Shown here: in pieces, positions 36,639-47,989 of the stretch
Position numbering within the stretch: position 1 is the stretch's first letter
Layout of the letters: each line of letters opens with the position of its first letter
NCBI GenBank assembly: GCA_025153775.1
Contig: JAOALC010000001.1
Location: forward strand, 310,001-374,000
Length of the DNA: 64,000 nucleotides
Direction: 5' to 3'
Origin: SAR92 clade bacterium H231
Lineage (GTDB): Bacteria > Pseudomonadota > Gammaproteobacteria > Pseudomonadales > Porticoccaceae
The notes under the pieces: model-generated
What the model was told of the DNA's origin: nothing
What the model saw: the letters and a program-made list of their open reading frames with translations, nothing else
Databases searched by the model: none
Program-made: the position numbers and the translations under genes

Positions 36639-38539
36639 TCTGCACTGCTCTCAAAGGCTAAAAGTTCAGCACCGCCAGTCACTAGATCGCCAGCCTGAAA
36701 ATAAAATTCAGTCACAGTTCCATCGCTGGGGGCTTCAATACAGTGCTCCATTTTCATGGCTTCCATCACTAGCAGGCTGTCGCCTTTGCTAACCTGTGCA
36801 CCCACCTCAACCTGCAAACTAACCAAGGTGCCGTTCATTGGCGCATGGAGGCTGCCATCGCTGCTGTCATCGAGCGCTAAACCCAGGTCCGGAGTCACTT
36901 CAGCGCAGCGAAAAAAGCCCTGTGGCGTAAACAAATCAAACCCCTTAGCAGTGGTAGCAATTTTGCTATGGCTCAGATCAGAATGGGATTCGGCAGCTAC
37001 ATTGACCTCATTTTGCTGTATCTGAATCTGAAGCTGGGGCTGTGGCAGGCCCCAGCTATTGCTGAGGTGCCAGGGAGAGTTAGGCTCTGTCGAATTGTGA
37101 GCCACTGCCTGAGCTTGCTGCTCACGCAATTCAATAATAGCAGCTGCAGCCAGGGGCGCTGCATAGTCAATATCGCTGTCGCGCCGGCGAAATATTTCAG
37201 CTTCATGCTCTTCGATATAGCCAGTATCCACATCGCCATTTTGGAAAGCTGCACTGGTAGCCAGATTATAGAGAAAGCCAATATTAGTGGTTAAACCACC
37301 GATACGATATTCACTGAGCGCCCCAGTTAAACGCTGCAAAGCGCGCTCGCGATCTGTATCCCAAACCATCAGCTTGGCAATCATTGGGTCGTAATAAATA
37401 CTGACTTCATCGCCTTCAACAACGCCAGTGTCCACTCGCACATGGGCGCTTTCGGCCGGTGGCTGGAGTATTTTAAGACTGCCTGTGGCCGGCAGAAAAT
37501 CATGCTCAGGGTCCTCGGCATAAATCCGTGCCTCAAAGGCATGGCCTTTAATCTGCAGCTGATCCTGAGAGCAGGGCAGCGGTTCGCCGCTGGCAACTCG
37601 CAGTTGCCATTCCACCAAATCCTGACCACTGATCATCTCAGTCACCGGGTGCTCGACCTGCAGACGAGTATTCATCTCCATAAAGAAAAACTCGCCCTGG
37701 CTATCGAGCAGAAACTCCACAGTACCAGCACCCTGATAGTTAATTGCCAGAGCAGCCTTGATAGCCGCCTCGCCCATTTGCTGACGCAGTGCCTCAGACA
37801 TGCCGGGCGCCGGCGCTTCCTCAATCACTTTTTGATGTCGACGCTGCACAGAACAGTCCCGCTCAAACAGATACACCGCATTGCCATGGCTATCGCAAAA
37901 TACCTGTATCTCCACATGCCGTGGTTTTAAAAGGTACTTCTCCACCAGCATAATATCGTCATTAAAGCTATTGCGAGCCTCTCGCTTAGCTGCCTCCAGA
38001 GCCTGATCAAATTCCTCCTCGGCATACACAGCGCGCATACCTTTGCCGCCACCACCAGCCGCAGCTTTAAGCAGCACCGGATAACCCATTTGATTGGCTG
38101 CTTGTCTAATTACCTCAGCAGATTGGTCCTCACCATGATAGCCAGGCACCAGAGGTACGCCGGCATCGGCCATAATAGTTTTTGCCGCAGACTTTGAACC
38201 CATGGCCACAATAGACTCGACTGGCGGGCCAATAAAAATCAGATTATTAGCTTCACAGAGGCGGCAAAACTCAGCGTTTTCTGACAAAAAGCCATAGCCC
38301 GGATGAATCGCCTCAGCACCAGTTTCCAGTGCGGCCTGAATAATTCTATCGGCCACCAGATAGGATTCGGTGGATGGAGAAGGACCTATATATACAGACT
38401 CATCAGCCATCTGCACATGCAGTGCATGGCGGTCAGCGTCCGAGTAAACCGCCACGCTAACCACACCCATAGAACGGGCCGTTTTAATAATACGGCAAGC
38501 GATTTCGCCACGATTGGCAATTAAAATCTTATTAAACAT
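36635..38539 (-). CDS. liuD: Methylcrotonyl-CoA carboxylase biotin-carrying subunit
   Basis: About 634 residues from ATG 38539 ([17 protein letters not shown]), chosen because AGGA lies six bases upstream; a start at 38563 would overlap liuC and add eight unusual residues. The order is biotin carboxylase with ATP-grasp ([27 protein letters not shown]), a linker, and a C-terminal biotinyl domain with the biotin-accepting lysine in VMEAMKMEH. With LiuB it carboxylates 3-methylcrotonyl-CoA. All motifs are intact. Confidence 0.95.
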   Translation of the reverse strand: MFNKILIANRGEIACRIIKTARSMGVVSVAVYSDADRHALHVQMADESVYIGPSPSTESYLVADRIIQAALETGAEAIHPGYGFLSENAEFCRLCEANNLIFIGPPVESIVAMGSKSAAKTIMADAGVPLVPGYHGEDQSAEVIRQAANQMGYPVLLKAAAGGGGKGMRAVYAEEEFDQALEAAKREARNSFNDDIMLVEKYLLKPRHVEIQVFCDSHGNAVYLFERDCSVQRRHQKVIEEAPAPGMSEALRQQMGEAAIKAALAINYQGAGTVEFLLDSQGEFFFMEMNTRLQVEHPVTEMISGQDLVEWQLRVASGEPLPCSQDQLQIKGHAFEARIYAEDPEHDFLPATGSLKILQPPAESAHVRVDTGVVEGDEVSIYYDPMIAKLMVWDTDRERALQRLTGALSEYRIGGLTTNIGFLYNLATSAAFQNGDVDTGYIEEHEAEIFRRRDSDIDYAAPLAAAAIIELREQQAQAVAHNSTEPNSPWHLSNSWGLPQPQLQIQIQQNEVNVAAESHSDLSHSKIATTAKGFDLFTPQGFFRCAEVTPDLGLALDDSSDGSLHAPMNGTLVSLQVEVGAQVSKGDSLLVMEAMKMEHCIEAPSDGTVTEFYFQAGDLVTGGAELLAFESSAE

Positions 38540-38547
38540 AACCAGTC

Positions 38548-39333
38548 CTAATTTTTTATCCACTGAGGTTTGCGCCTTTCTAAAAATGCCTGCAACCCCT
38601 CCTGACCCTGCTCGCTCACGCGAATAGCAGCTATGGTTTCGCAGGTCGCATCGATCAACTGCTGATCAATAGGCTTGCCTGCCACATCAAACACCAGCTG
38701 CTTGGCCCCAGTAACTGCTTCAGGCCCATTGGCGAGCAGAGTATTAATTAGCCGATCTATCTCTTGATCCAGCTGCTCAGCATCGACCACCTCATTCACT
38801 AGGCCCAATTGCAGTGCTCTGTGAGCGTCGAAGCGTTCAGCGGTAACAAAGTAGCGCCGCGCCGCGCGCTGACCAATAGCGGCAATCACATAGGGACTGA
38901 TAGTGGCCGGCACCAGACCAATCTTGACCTCACTCAGACTAAAACTTGCAGCGCTGGCAGCTACCGCCATATCACAGCAACTGACCAGCCCCACAGCGCC
39001 ACCAAAAGCTGCCCCCTGAACTCTAGCGATAGTGGGTTGAGGAATCTCATTTAGCGTCTTGAGCATCAGCGCAAGCGCGCTGGCATCTCGAAGATTTTCA
39101 TCATAGGAATAGCTGGCCATGCGCTTCATCCATTCCAGGTCGGCACCAGCCGAAAAACTCTTGCCCTCAGAACCCAATACCATAACCCGAACATTAGAAT
39201 TGTCGACGATCGCAACAAATGCCTCTGTAAGCTCACCAATAATCTCATCATCAAAAGCATTATGTTTATCCGGATTATTCAACCTAACCTGGGCAACCCC
39301 ATGATCATCAATATCAGTAATTACTTTATCCAT
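38548..39333 (-). CDS. liuC: Methylglutaconyl-CoA hydratase
   Basis: A 261-residue crotonase-fold enzyme. LNNPDKHNAFDDEI, SFSAGADLEWMKRM and RVQGAAFGGAVGLVSCCDMA form the CoA and oxyanion-hole region. By operon position it is the methylglutaconyl-CoA hydratase that makes HMG-CoA for LiuE. It lies eight bases before liuD and 57 bases after liuB. A general enoyl-CoA hydratase would look similar, so the exact reaction rests on context. Confidence 0.92.
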   Translation of the reverse strand: MDKVITDIDDHGVAQVRLNNPDKHNAFDDEIIGELTEAFVAIVDNSNVRVMVLGSEGKSFSAGADLEWMKRMASYSYDENLRDASALALMLKTLNEIPQPTIARVQGAAFGGAVGLVSCCDMAVAASAASFSLSEVKIGLVPATISPYVIAAIGQRAARRYFVTAERFDAHRALQLGLVNEVVDAEQLDQEIDRLINTLLANGPEAVTGAKQLVFDVAGKPIDQQLIDATCETIAAIRVSEQGQEGLQAFLERRKPQWIKN

Positions 39334-39390
39334 AATTCACTCATCAAAAAATTACCCTCGATACAGAGACATTCAGTGCTCAAAATCTGA

Positions 39391-40998
39391 TCACATCCTA
39401 AAGAGCCCAAATTTAGTCTCTCCAATCTCCCGGTTGTGACTTGCCGAAATCGACAGTCCCAACACCATCCGCGTTTCCGCCGGATCAATTACCCCATCAT
39501 CCCAAAGCCTGGCCGACGCGTAATAGGGATGCCCCTGATGCTCATAGTTATCAATAATAGGTTGCTTAAACTCAGCCTCATCCTCAGCACTCCAGTCAAC
39601 ACCATCGCGCTCATACTTATCTCGGGTCACCTGGGCCAACACCCCAGCCGCCTGCTCACCGCCCATCACCGAAATCCGCGCGTTGGGCCACATAAACATA
39701 AAGCGGGGGTCATAGGCGCGACCACACATACCGTAATTACCAGCCCCAAAAGACCCGCCAATAATCACCGTAAACTTAGGCACATTAGCCGTAGCCACGG
39801 CCGTCACCATCTTGGCTCCATGCTTGGCAATACCTTCATTCTCATACTGCTTGCCCACCATAAAGCCAGTGATATTCTGCAAAAATACCAGAGGGATCTT
39901 GCGCTGGGCACAGAGCTCAATAAAGTGCGCGCCTTTCTGGGCCGACTCACCAAACAGAATGCCATTGTTGGCCACAATACCCACGGGGTAGCCAAAGATA
40001 CGCGCAAAGCCACAGACCAGGGTGGTGCCATAGAGCGCCTTAAACTCATCAAAATCAGAGCCATCCACCACCCGGGCAATCACCTCCCGCACATCGTAGG
40101 ATTTACGAGAATCAGCAGGCACCACACCGTAAATTTCATGGGCATCATAGGCAGGCTCAATAGCAGTTTTAAAATCACCATTGACCGGCTTAACACGGTT
40201 GAGTCTAGCGACAGCCTTGCGGGCCAGATCTAGAGCATGATGATCATTATTGGCCAGATGGTCTGCTACGCCCGAGGTGCGACAGTGCACATCGCCGCCA
40301 CCCAGCTCCTCCGCGGTCACCAGCTCGCCAGTGGCTGCCTTCACCAAAGGAGGGCCAGCAAGGAAAATAGTCCCCTGCTCCTTCACGATAATCGACTCAT
40401 CGGCCATCGCCGGCACATAGGCGCCACCAGCAGTGCAGGAGCCCATTACCGCCGCAATCTGCGGAATATTGCGCGCCGACATATTGGCCTGATTAAAAAA
40501 GATACGACCAAAATGCTCGCGGCCGGGAAATACCTCGTCCTGCCGAGGCAGATTGGCGCCACCGGAATCCACCAGATAGATACAGGGTAGATTATTCTCA
40601 GCAGCAATGGCCTGCGCGCGCAGATGTTTCTGTACCGTCAGTGGGTAGTAACTACCACCTTTAACGGTGGCGTCATTGGCCACTATCAGGCACTCCTGAC
40701 CGCTGACTCGGCCAATACCAGTGATAATGCCCGCCGCCGGTACATCTTCACCATAGACATTGTGGGCGGCCAGCGCAGAGAGTTCTAAAAATGGTGAGCC
40801 AGGGTCAAGAAGCCCCTGCACACGATCGCGGGGCAGTAACTTGCCGCGACTCACATGGCGATCGCAGGCCTTGGTGCCGCCACCCTGATGAATTTTTTCA
40901 ACGGTAGTTTTTAAGTCATCCACCTGTGCCTGCATGGCTTGGGCGTTAGCCGCAAAGTCAGCGCTACTGGTATTAGTTTTGCTGTTAATTATCGCCAT
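39391..40998 (-). CDS. liuB: Methylcrotonyl-CoA carboxylase carboxyltransferase subunit
   Basis: A 535-residue carboxyltransferase with two crotonase-like halves. The [22 protein letters not shown] start, [25 protein letters not shown], and the [23 protein letters not shown] and [20 protein letters not shown] motifs are those of MCC beta subunits rather than propionyl-CoA carboxylase. It transfers CO2 from biotin on LiuD to methylcrotonyl-CoA. It is the third liu gene, 34 bases after liuA. Confidence 0.95.
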   Translation of the reverse strand: MAIINSKTNTSSADFAANAQAMQAQVDDLKTTVEKIHQGGGTKACDRHVSRGKLLPRDRVQGLLDPGSPFLELSALAAHNVYGEDVPAAGIITGIGRVSGQECLIVANDATVKGGSYYPLTVQKHLRAQAIAAENNLPCIYLVDSGGANLPRQDEVFPGREHFGRIFFNQANMSARNIPQIAAVMGSCTAGGAYVPAMADESIIVKEQGTIFLAGPPLVKAATGELVTAEELGGGDVHCRTSGVADHLANNDHHALDLARKAVARLNRVKPVNGDFKTAIEPAYDAHEIYGVVPADSRKSYDVREVIARVVDGSDFDEFKALYGTTLVCGFARIFGYPVGIVANNGILFGESAQKGAHFIELCAQRKIPLVFLQNITGFMVGKQYENEGIAKHGAKMVTAVATANVPKFTVIIGGSFGAGNYGMCGRAYDPRFMFMWPNARISVMGGEQAAGVLAQVTRDKYERDGVDWSAEDEAEFKQPIIDNYEHQGHPYYASARLWDDGVIDPAETRMVLGLSISASHNREIGETKFGLFRM

Positions 40999-41032
40999 GG
41001 GTTATCCCTTAATTGCTCTATTAGCTAGTCTC

Positions 41033-42202
41033 TTAATAAGTTTCGGAAAATAGTTCACGGCCAATTAGCATGCGCCGTACTTCAGAGGTGCCAGCACCAA
41101 TCTCATAGAGCTTGGCATCGCGCAGTAGTCGACCCGTGGAATATTCATTGGTGTAGCCATTACCGCCCAGCGCCTGAATGGCCTGCAGAGCCATCTGGGT
41201 GGCTTTTTCCGCAGTAAATAAAATCACTGCAGCGGCATCTTTGCGCGAGTCCTGACCCAGATCACAGGCGCGTGCCACAGCATATAGATAGGCTCGAGAT
41301 GCGTTGAGGTCTGCATACATATCAGCGATTTTGCCCTGCATCAGCTGGAATTCACCAATCGCCTGTCCAAACTGTTTGCGTTCGTGAATATAGGGCAGCA
41401 CCACATCTAGGCAGGCCTGCATAATGCCCACTGGACCGCCGGACAGCACAGCGCGCTCGTAGTCCAGGCCAGACATCAGCACAGCCACGCCGCGACCTTC
41501 ACCGCCGAGAATATTCTCCGCGGGAACCTCGCAATCCTGAAATACCAGCTCACAGGTATTGGAGCCACGCATTCCCAACTTGTCTAACTTTTGATGGCGC
41601 GAGAACCCCGGATAGTCCCGCTCAACAATAAAGGCGGTGATACCTTTAGAGCCAGCTTCTATATCTGTCTTCGCATAAATAATATAGGTATGAGCATCGG
41701 GGCCATTGGTAATCCACATCTTATTGCCGTTGAGCACATAATGGTCGCCGCGTTTTTCTGCCCTGAGTTTCATACTGACTACATCAGAGCCTGCATTGGG
41801 TTCGCTCATGGCTAGGGCGCCAATATGTTCACCGGAACAAAGCTTTGGCAGGTATTTGAACTTTTGTTCCTCAGTGCCATTTTTATGCAGCTGATTAACG
41901 CAGAGGTTGGAATGGGCGCCGTAGGACAGGCCAACTGAGGCCGAGGTGCGGGAAATTTCTTCCATGGCCACGCAATGGGCAACATAGCCCATACCTGAGC
42001 CGCCATACTGTTCATCAACAGTGATGCCGAGAAGGCCCATGTCTCCCAGCTTGGACCACAGATCCATTGGAAACTCATTGCTGCTGTCTATTTGCCCAGC
42101 GCGAGGAGCTATCTCTGCAGAGCAAAACTGGAAGAGGCTATCGCGAAGCATATCGATGTCTTCGCCTAGATTAAAATTCAGGCTGGGGTAGGCTGTGTTC
42201 AT
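41033..42202 (-). CDS. liuA: Isovaleryl-CoA dehydrogenase
   Basis: A 389-residue FAD acyl-CoA dehydrogenase. The middle domain has [19 protein letters not shown] and MWITNGPDA, and the C-terminal domain has [42 protein letters not shown]. The [19 protein letters not shown] segment, with the catalytic glutamate of the isovaleryl-CoA dehydrogenase group in that part of the protein, fits this assignment. It starts three bases after liuR ends. Confidence 0.94.
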   Translation of the reverse strand: MNTAYPSLNFNLGEDIDMLRDSLFQFCSAEIAPRAGQIDSSNEFPMDLWSKLGDMGLLGITVDEQYGGSGMGYVAHCVAMEEISRTSASVGLSYGAHSNLCVNQLHKNGTEEQKFKYLPKLCSGEHIGALAMSEPNAGSDVVSMKLRAEKRGDHYVLNGNKMWITNGPDAHTYIIYAKTDIEAGSKGITAFIVERDYPGFSRHQKLDKLGMRGSNTCELVFQDCEVPAENILGGEGRGVAVLMSGLDYERAVLSGGPVGIMQACLDVVLPYIHERKQFGQAIGEFQLMQGKIADMYADLNASRAYLYAVARACDLGQDSRKDAAAVILFTAEKATQMALQAIQALGGNGYTNEYSTGRLLRDAKLYEIGAGTSEVRRMLIGRELFSETY

Positions 42203-42205
42203 AGA

Positions 42206-42586
42206 TTAGGGGTTTCCATTGGATTTAAGGGCTTCAATACAGTCTGCTTCAGCCTGGTTAAGGTCTTTAAGAAGCTTGCTGATATCATCCAGCTGTTGGT
42301 TGAGTTTGCTGCGCTGCAGCTGAATAGCATCAATAAGCTTTTTTAGCTGATCCACATTGGTCTTGCCGGGCTCATACATATCAATAATTTCGCGGGAGTC
42401 ATCCAGAGATAACCCCAGTCGCTTGCCTCGAAGAATTAACCTCAGGCGAGTGCGGTCGGCAGGGCTATAAACTCTGGTCTGCCCCCGTCTTGCGGGCGCC
42501 AGCAGGCCCAAATCCTCGTAGTGACGGATAGTTCTGGTGGTCACATCAAACTCTTTGGCGAGTTGAGAAATGCTGTATTCAGCCAT
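42206..42586 (-). CDS. liuR: MerR-family regulator LiuR
   Basis: A 126-residue MerR-type activator or repressor. The winged helix reads YSISQLAKEFDVTTRTIRHYEDLGLLAPAR, and the dimer coiled coil is at about 80-115. It has no metal-binding cysteine loop, in line with the LiuR subgroup that senses branched-chain acyl-CoA. It heads the liu operon, and a perfect palindrome lies 48 bases upstream, so it is likely autoregulated together with the operon. Confidence 0.93.
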   Translation of the reverse strand: MAEYSISQLAKEFDVTTRTIRHYEDLGLLAPARRGQTRVYSPADRTRLRLILRGKRLGLSLDDSREIIDMYEPGKTNVDQLKKLIDAIQLQRSKLNQQLDDISKLLKDLNQAEADCIEALKSNGNP

Positions 42587-42633
42587 TGCAGGACTCAGGA
42601 CGTTATAAGGTTGGCAAGCAGTATAACCTTACC

Positions 42634-42649
42634 TTTACGTTAACGTAAA
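42634..42649. promoter_or_regulatory. LiuR-type operator in the liu promoter
   Basis: A perfect 16-bp palindrome, TTTACGTTAACGTAAA. On the minus strand TTTACG can serve as a -35 element and TATACT, 18 bases further, as the -10, so the operator covers the long spacer in the way MerR-family regulators use. The motif agrees with the LiuR site reported for gammaproteobacteria, as far as I recall it. Confidence 0.85.
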
Positions 42650-42785
42650 CTATTGGAGCTAGACTTTTCACAGCTGGCTGTTCTATGGCTCACTGAGGAA
42701 TCTAAGTGTGTGAAATAACTATGGTTGTTGATAGACCGTACTTAATGCCGTTTAGCTTATCTGTTCAGGCAGTCAACCACAGATA

Positions 42786-43292
42786 TCAATCTTTGCTTGG
42801 GTCCGAGTCAGTGGCCAATTCTTTATAGCCGCCGCGGTGAAAGATTAAGGGGTTGAGCCCATGGTCGCTGAGTTCCAGCACCTTGCCCACTATAATTACA
42901 TGGTCGCCGCCATCGTATTGATTGGCCAATGAGCACTGGAAACAGGTGCTGTAATGGGTCAGCAGTGGCACACCAGACAGACCCTCCGACAATTCCAGGC
43001 CTGCAAATCTATCGGACCCAGTTTTTGCAAAGCGGTTTGAAAGCTCTTGTTGATCTTCCGCCAGCACATGTATGGCAAATGCCTCAGCTGCCATAAAATC
43101 CTCAAAGCAATTGCTGTCGCGACCAATGCTCCACAGCACCAGAGCCGGATCCAGAGATACAGAGTTAAAGCTATTGACGGTCATGCCCACCTTCTGCCCA
43201 TTTTTGCCAAGAGCGGTAATCACGGTGATACCAGTGGCAAAACTGCCCAGCGCATTGCGAAAGTCGAGCTTGCTGAAGTTAGAAGATGACAT
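42786..43292 (-). CDS. Flavin reductase-like FMN-binding protein
   Basis: About 168 residues from ATG 43292 (MSSSNFSKLDFRNALGSFATGITVIT). The ORF extends to an ATG at 43388, but that start lies inside the terminator hairpin of the neighbouring fadH-like gene, so it is unlikely. It has the flavin-reductase fold with FATGITVIT, GMTVNSFNSVSLDPALVLWS, FAIHVLAEDQQELSNRFA and a C-terminal PLIFHRGGY. It supplies reduced flavin to an oxygenase or reductase; no partner is adjacent. Confidence 0.85.
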   Translation of the reverse strand: MSSSNFSKLDFRNALGSFATGITVITALGKNGQKVGMTVNSFNSVSLDPALVLWSIGRDSNCFEDFMAAEAFAIHVLAEDQQELSNRFAKTGSDRFAGLELSEGLSGVPLLTHYSTCFQCSLANQYDGGDHVIIVGKVLELSDHGLNPLIFHRGGYKELATDSDPSKD

Positions 43293-43371
43293 AGATTTCT
43301 TATTCGATGGAGCCTGCTTGTACGGGGCGGCAATAATGGTTGGATTACCCCTAGGTTGCAAGGCCTGGCGT

Positions 43372-43418
43372 AAAAATAAATAGCCCAACTGCCATTACAA
43401 ATTAACAGCAGCTGGGCT
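43372..43418 (-). terminator. Terminator of the fadH-like gene
   Basis: Read on the minus strand, AGCCCA and GCAG arms (43382-43392 with 43408-43418) form an 11-bp stem with one mismatch, followed by a T-rich tail (ATTTATTTTTA). It argues that the flavin reductase starts at 43292, not at 43388. Confidence 0.75.
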
Positions 43419-43454
43419 GACTTTTAAACAGCTGAGCCCTATGCCCCAGACCTC

Positions 43455-45512
<2,058 letters not shown>

Positions 45513-45564
45513 TCAGGGCAGCCGACTCTCCTGTGTTCATTAATTACGGCTGTCTCAAAAGTCC

Positions 45565-45609
45565 AGATTAAGCTGGTATTTTGACACTGTCAAGATGTGT
45601 TGATACATT
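45565..45609. promoter_or_regulatory. Divergent promoters sharing a palindromic operator (fadH-like / tetR)
   Basis: A 13-bp palindrome TTGACA-C-TGTCAA lies at 45581-45593. On the plus strand TTGACA (45581-45586) is a consensus -35 with TACATT (45604-45609) as -10 after 17 bases. On the minus strand the other arm is also TTGACA, followed after 17 bases by TAATCT (45570-45565). A TetR dimer bound to the palindrome would block both promoters. The plus-strand start site would fall at or just before the tetR ATG. Confidence 0.65.
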
Positions 45610-45615
45610 GACCCG

Positions 45616-46236
45616 ATGAGCCTTGCCAATGTTATAGAACTATCCCGTCCAAGCTATCACCATGGTGATCTGCGCAGTGCTTTATTGGTGGCTGCGAAAA
45701 CTCTGATCGCTGAGGCTGGCATAGATAACCTCTCGCTGCGTAAACTAGCAGAGCGAGCTGGGGTGTCACGCACCGCGCCCTACCATCATTTCTCGGGCAA
45801 AAATGATCTGCTGTGCGCCATAGCAGCCCAGGGGTTTCGGCGCAGGCACAGGCAAGCTATGGCGACTTTTGAAGATCCCGGGCTGACCCTGGAGCAGAAG
45901 TTTGAAGCCTATATTGTTGGTTATATGCAATTTGCGGCGGATAACCCCGAAGAATATGAGTTGATGTTTGGTCGCAGTATCTGGAAACAGGAAAACAGCA
46001 CCCAGGAGTTGCGCGATGTAGCCTACCCCTGTTTTCAGCAGCAGGTAGACATGATTCGCAGCTGGCAGCAAGCTGGCCTGATCAGTGGCGACAATCCTCT
46101 GCGTACCTCCCAGGTGATCTGGGGAGCAGTACATGGCATTGCCAAGCTATTTATTGATGGCATTTATATTGATGCAGCGCAAATAGAGGAAGTATCCCAG
46201 TGCGCAGTTAAAATGTTTCTTCAAAACCCCGCCTAA
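45616..46236 (+). CDS. TetR-family transcriptional regulator
   Basis: A 206-residue regulator. The DNA-binding domain reads YHHGDLRSALLVAAKTLIAEAG, then LSLRKLAERAGVSRTAPYHHFSGKNDLLCAIAAQGF. The C-terminal part is a WHG-like ligand domain (YMQFAADNPEEYELMFG). It lies divergent from the fadH-like gene and is likely its repressor, sensing an acyl-CoA or fatty acid. No Shine-Dalgarno is visible before the ATG, and the predicted transcript starts at the ATG, so it may be leaderless. Confidence 0.88.
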   Translation: MSLANVIELSRPSYHHGDLRSALLVAAKTLIAEAGIDNLSLRKLAERAGVSRTAPYHHFSGKNDLLCAIAAQGFRRRHRQAMATFEDPGLTLEQKFEAYIVGYMQFAADNPEEYELMFGRSIWKQENSTQELRDVAYPCFQQQVDMIRSWQQAGLISGDNPLRTSQVIWGAVHGIAKLFIDGIYIDAAQIEEVSQCAVKMFLQNPA

Positions 46237-46501
46237 CTCGTTGTTTTCAAAACAGTAAACATTTTATTTATGCACAACCTTATAGGCTGCTTTGCGCAAA
46301 TATCCCTAAGTTATTGATTCCACTACTGATTCCGTTACAACAAAAACCATAAAAATCCAGTTTTATTTTTTGACAATGCCAAAAATGAGAACTACTTTTA
46401 CCTTTACCTGTTAAGTAGTTTAGTTTTGTAGTCAAAATAAGGAAATGGTCGCGCTTTGCATGCGCGTTTAGTTAGTTTTAGGAGTTTTTAGGAGCTTGAA
46501 T

Positions 46502-47227
46502 ATGAATAGGAATCTATCAAAATTACTGCAGTCACTTGCAGGTGTAGTTATATTTTCAATGGCCAGTCTGTCTATGGCCGCCACCTATACTTACGATTTC
46601 GACGCCGATGAGCATGAGCGCGGTGGGCAGCCACTGGTATTTGGTGATCTGTCTGTCTACGGTGGCCTGTTAGTTGATGGTGTGGCACCAGATTACGATC
46701 CCACATTTATGCGAGCCAATGCTTATCTGGATGCTGGTACCAAGTCTGGACTGGGTGTTTGCCGCGAAAAAGTGGATAACGGTGCTGGTGGCCCAGCTGC
46801 CAACAAATGCTTTACCCATGGAGGCGGTTATGCCGGTTCGGATGACAACCTGCAGATTAACGAGGTGCTAGGCTTTGTTTTTGACTCAGCCAAGAAAATC
46901 TCTGATGTCGGTATCTGGGGCAAGCATGATCATGTGCCCGACGGCACTAAGGTGCTAATCTGGACTGATACCGGTGGTTTTGATTTGCTGGATGTTGTCG
47001 CTGACAAAATCACTCTGGGTTTTGAGCTTACCAAGATGGCGATCTTTGGCTCAATGAGCGATTGGTATAAAGGCTTTATGAAGAAACACTTTGATATAGG
47101 CACTACCAACACTGACGCTCTGTATGTAGCCGGTATCAATGAGGTGCCCATTCCTGCAGCTATCTGGTTATTTGGATCTGCACTGCTTGGACTGACTGGT
47201 TTGCGTCGCCGCAAAGTGGCTGTTTAA
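46502..47227 (+). CDS. PEP-CTERM/VPLPA-type sorted exported protein
   Basis: About 241 residues from ATG 46502, chosen because AGGAG lies seven bases upstream; a TTG at 46496 is the alternative. A signal peptide precedes SMAATYTYDFDADE. The C-terminus is a sorting tail: VPIPAAIWLFGSALLGLTG then RRRK. That tail directs exosortase processing and surface or matrix export. The middle is a beta-rich domain with two cysteines near residues 97-112 and no recognised catalytic site. No exosortase gene lies in this window. A bidirectional terminator follows. Confidence 0.88.
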   Translation: MNRNLSKLLQSLAGVVIFSMASLSMAATYTYDFDADEHERGGQPLVFGDLSVYGGLLVDGVAPDYDPTFMRANAYLDAGTKSGLGVCREKVDNGAGGPAANKCFTHGGGYAGSDDNLQINEVLGFVFDSAKKISDVGIWGKHDHVPDGTKVLIWTDTGGFDLLDVVADKITLGFELTKMAIFGSMSDWYKGFMKKHFDIGTTNTDALYVAGINEVPIPAAIWLFGSALLGLTGLRRRKVAV

Positions 47228-47250
47228 GCAAGATAGTAAAAGCAAGTGAC

Positions 47251-47281
47251 AAAAAACCCCAGCATGGCTGGGGTTTTTTTT
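47251..47281. terminator. Bidirectional rho-independent terminator
   Basis: ACCCCAGC and GCTGGGGT form an eight-bp stem with a three-base ATG loop (47256-47274), flanked by six As and eight Ts. It ends the PEP-CTERM gene and, on the other strand, the small lipoprotein gene. Confidence 0.9.
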
Positions 47282-47341
47282 GCCTGAGTCAAATCTGCAC
47301 AGGCTTTTAATTATGGTCTAATAATTATGATCTAAGCGAGC

Positions 47342-47596
47342 CTATTCGGTGGTTATGTCCTCTAACATATCGGTTGCATCGTCCATGGCTTCCTCACCTG
47401 CCTCTGTCATAGCCTCCACAGCTTCATCTATAGCGCCCATAGCCTGTTCAGCAACCTCTTCAGTTGCCTCCATGGCATCCGAGGCTGAGGCTTCAACAGC
47501 TGCTGGAGCTTCTTCAATGGTGGGATCACCGCTGTCGCAGGCGCTTAGTCCCAGCGCGACCATGATTGCAAAAAGTACAGTGTAACTCTGTTTCAT
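47342..47596 (-). CDS. Small acidic alanine/glutamate-rich lipoprotein
   Basis: An 84-residue lipoprotein with a signal peptide and lipobox (LGLSACDSG, cysteine at residue 20). The mature part is nearly all Ala, Glu, Asp, Met and Thr with a heptad-like pattern (AVEASASDAMEATEEVAEQAM ... AVEAMTEAGEEAMDD), so it should form a long amphipathic helix or coiled coil in the periplasm. No family is recognised with certainty. The spacing of A and E resembles helical lipoproteins of the Lpp type only in general form. Confidence 0.75.
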   Translation of the reverse strand: MKQSYTVLFAIMVALGLSACDSGDPTIEEAPAAVEASASDAMEATEEVAEQAMGAIDEAVEAMTEAGEEAMDDATDMLEDITTE

Positions 47597-47803
47597 GTTG
47601 TAACTCCTAACCAGGTTATTTTAAGGTTTTGCGTGTAAAAGCATAGATCAACTTGAGAGGAGCTTCCCAACTTCTTTCACGGCAGTTTTGCCGAGGTTTT
47701 TTAGTCCTGGTGGCCAGATGGGCAATTTGCTCTAAAATAGGGCCTGAAACATTGTCTAAGTGGTTGCCGATTTAAGGGTGCTGTGGCAAACTTGCCGCCC
47801 TTT

Positions 47804-47833
47804 TTGACCAGCTAGACCAGCGGCCAGTAAATG
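47804..47833 (+). promoter_or_regulatory. Putative tRNA-Leu promoter
   Basis: TTGACC (47804-47809) and TAAATG (47828-47833) with an 18-base spacer, followed by a GC-rich discriminator (CCGCCGGG), typical of stringently controlled tRNA promoters. Similar AGTAAATGCC bases recur upstream of tRNA-Ser. Confidence 0.5.
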
Positions 47834-47876
47834 CCGCCGGGTCGAGACGAAAATTACAGTCAAAAAACATGTTTAT

Positions 47877-47961
47877 GCGAGTGTGGCGGAATTGGTAGAC
47901 GCGCTAGATTTAGGTTCTAGTGTCTTAGGATGTGAGAGTTCGAGTCTCTCCACTCGCACCA
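47877..47961 (+). tRNA. tRNA-Leu(UAG)
   Basis: The acceptor stem GCGAGTG/CACTCGC, discriminator A and encoded CCA fit. The anticodon loop TTTAGGT carries TAG at 47911-47913. A long variable arm and the T arm GAGAG-TTCGAGT-CTCTC follow. The gene stands alone 28 bases before tig, so the tRNA may be processed from a tig leader transcript. Confidence 0.97.
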
Positions 47962-47989
47962 TAATTTATGTATTTCAAGAGGATAACCC

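Noticed and set aside
39436-40233. 265-residue plus-strand ORF
   Set aside because: It lies fully antisense to liuB, has no recognisable domain, and is rich in His, Arg and Ile as expected from a shadow frame.
43293-43388. N-terminal extension of the flavin reductase ORF
   Set aside because: The upstream ATG lies in the hairpin that ends the neighbouring fadH-like gene; the family start matches the internal ATG at 43292.
46446-46460. Sigma-54-like promoter (TGGTCGCGCTTTGCA) before the PEP-CTERM gene
   Set aside because: GG and GC are nine bases apart instead of ten, and the -24 part is weak. PEP-CTERM genes often have such promoters, so it may be worth another look, but it does not meet the standard.
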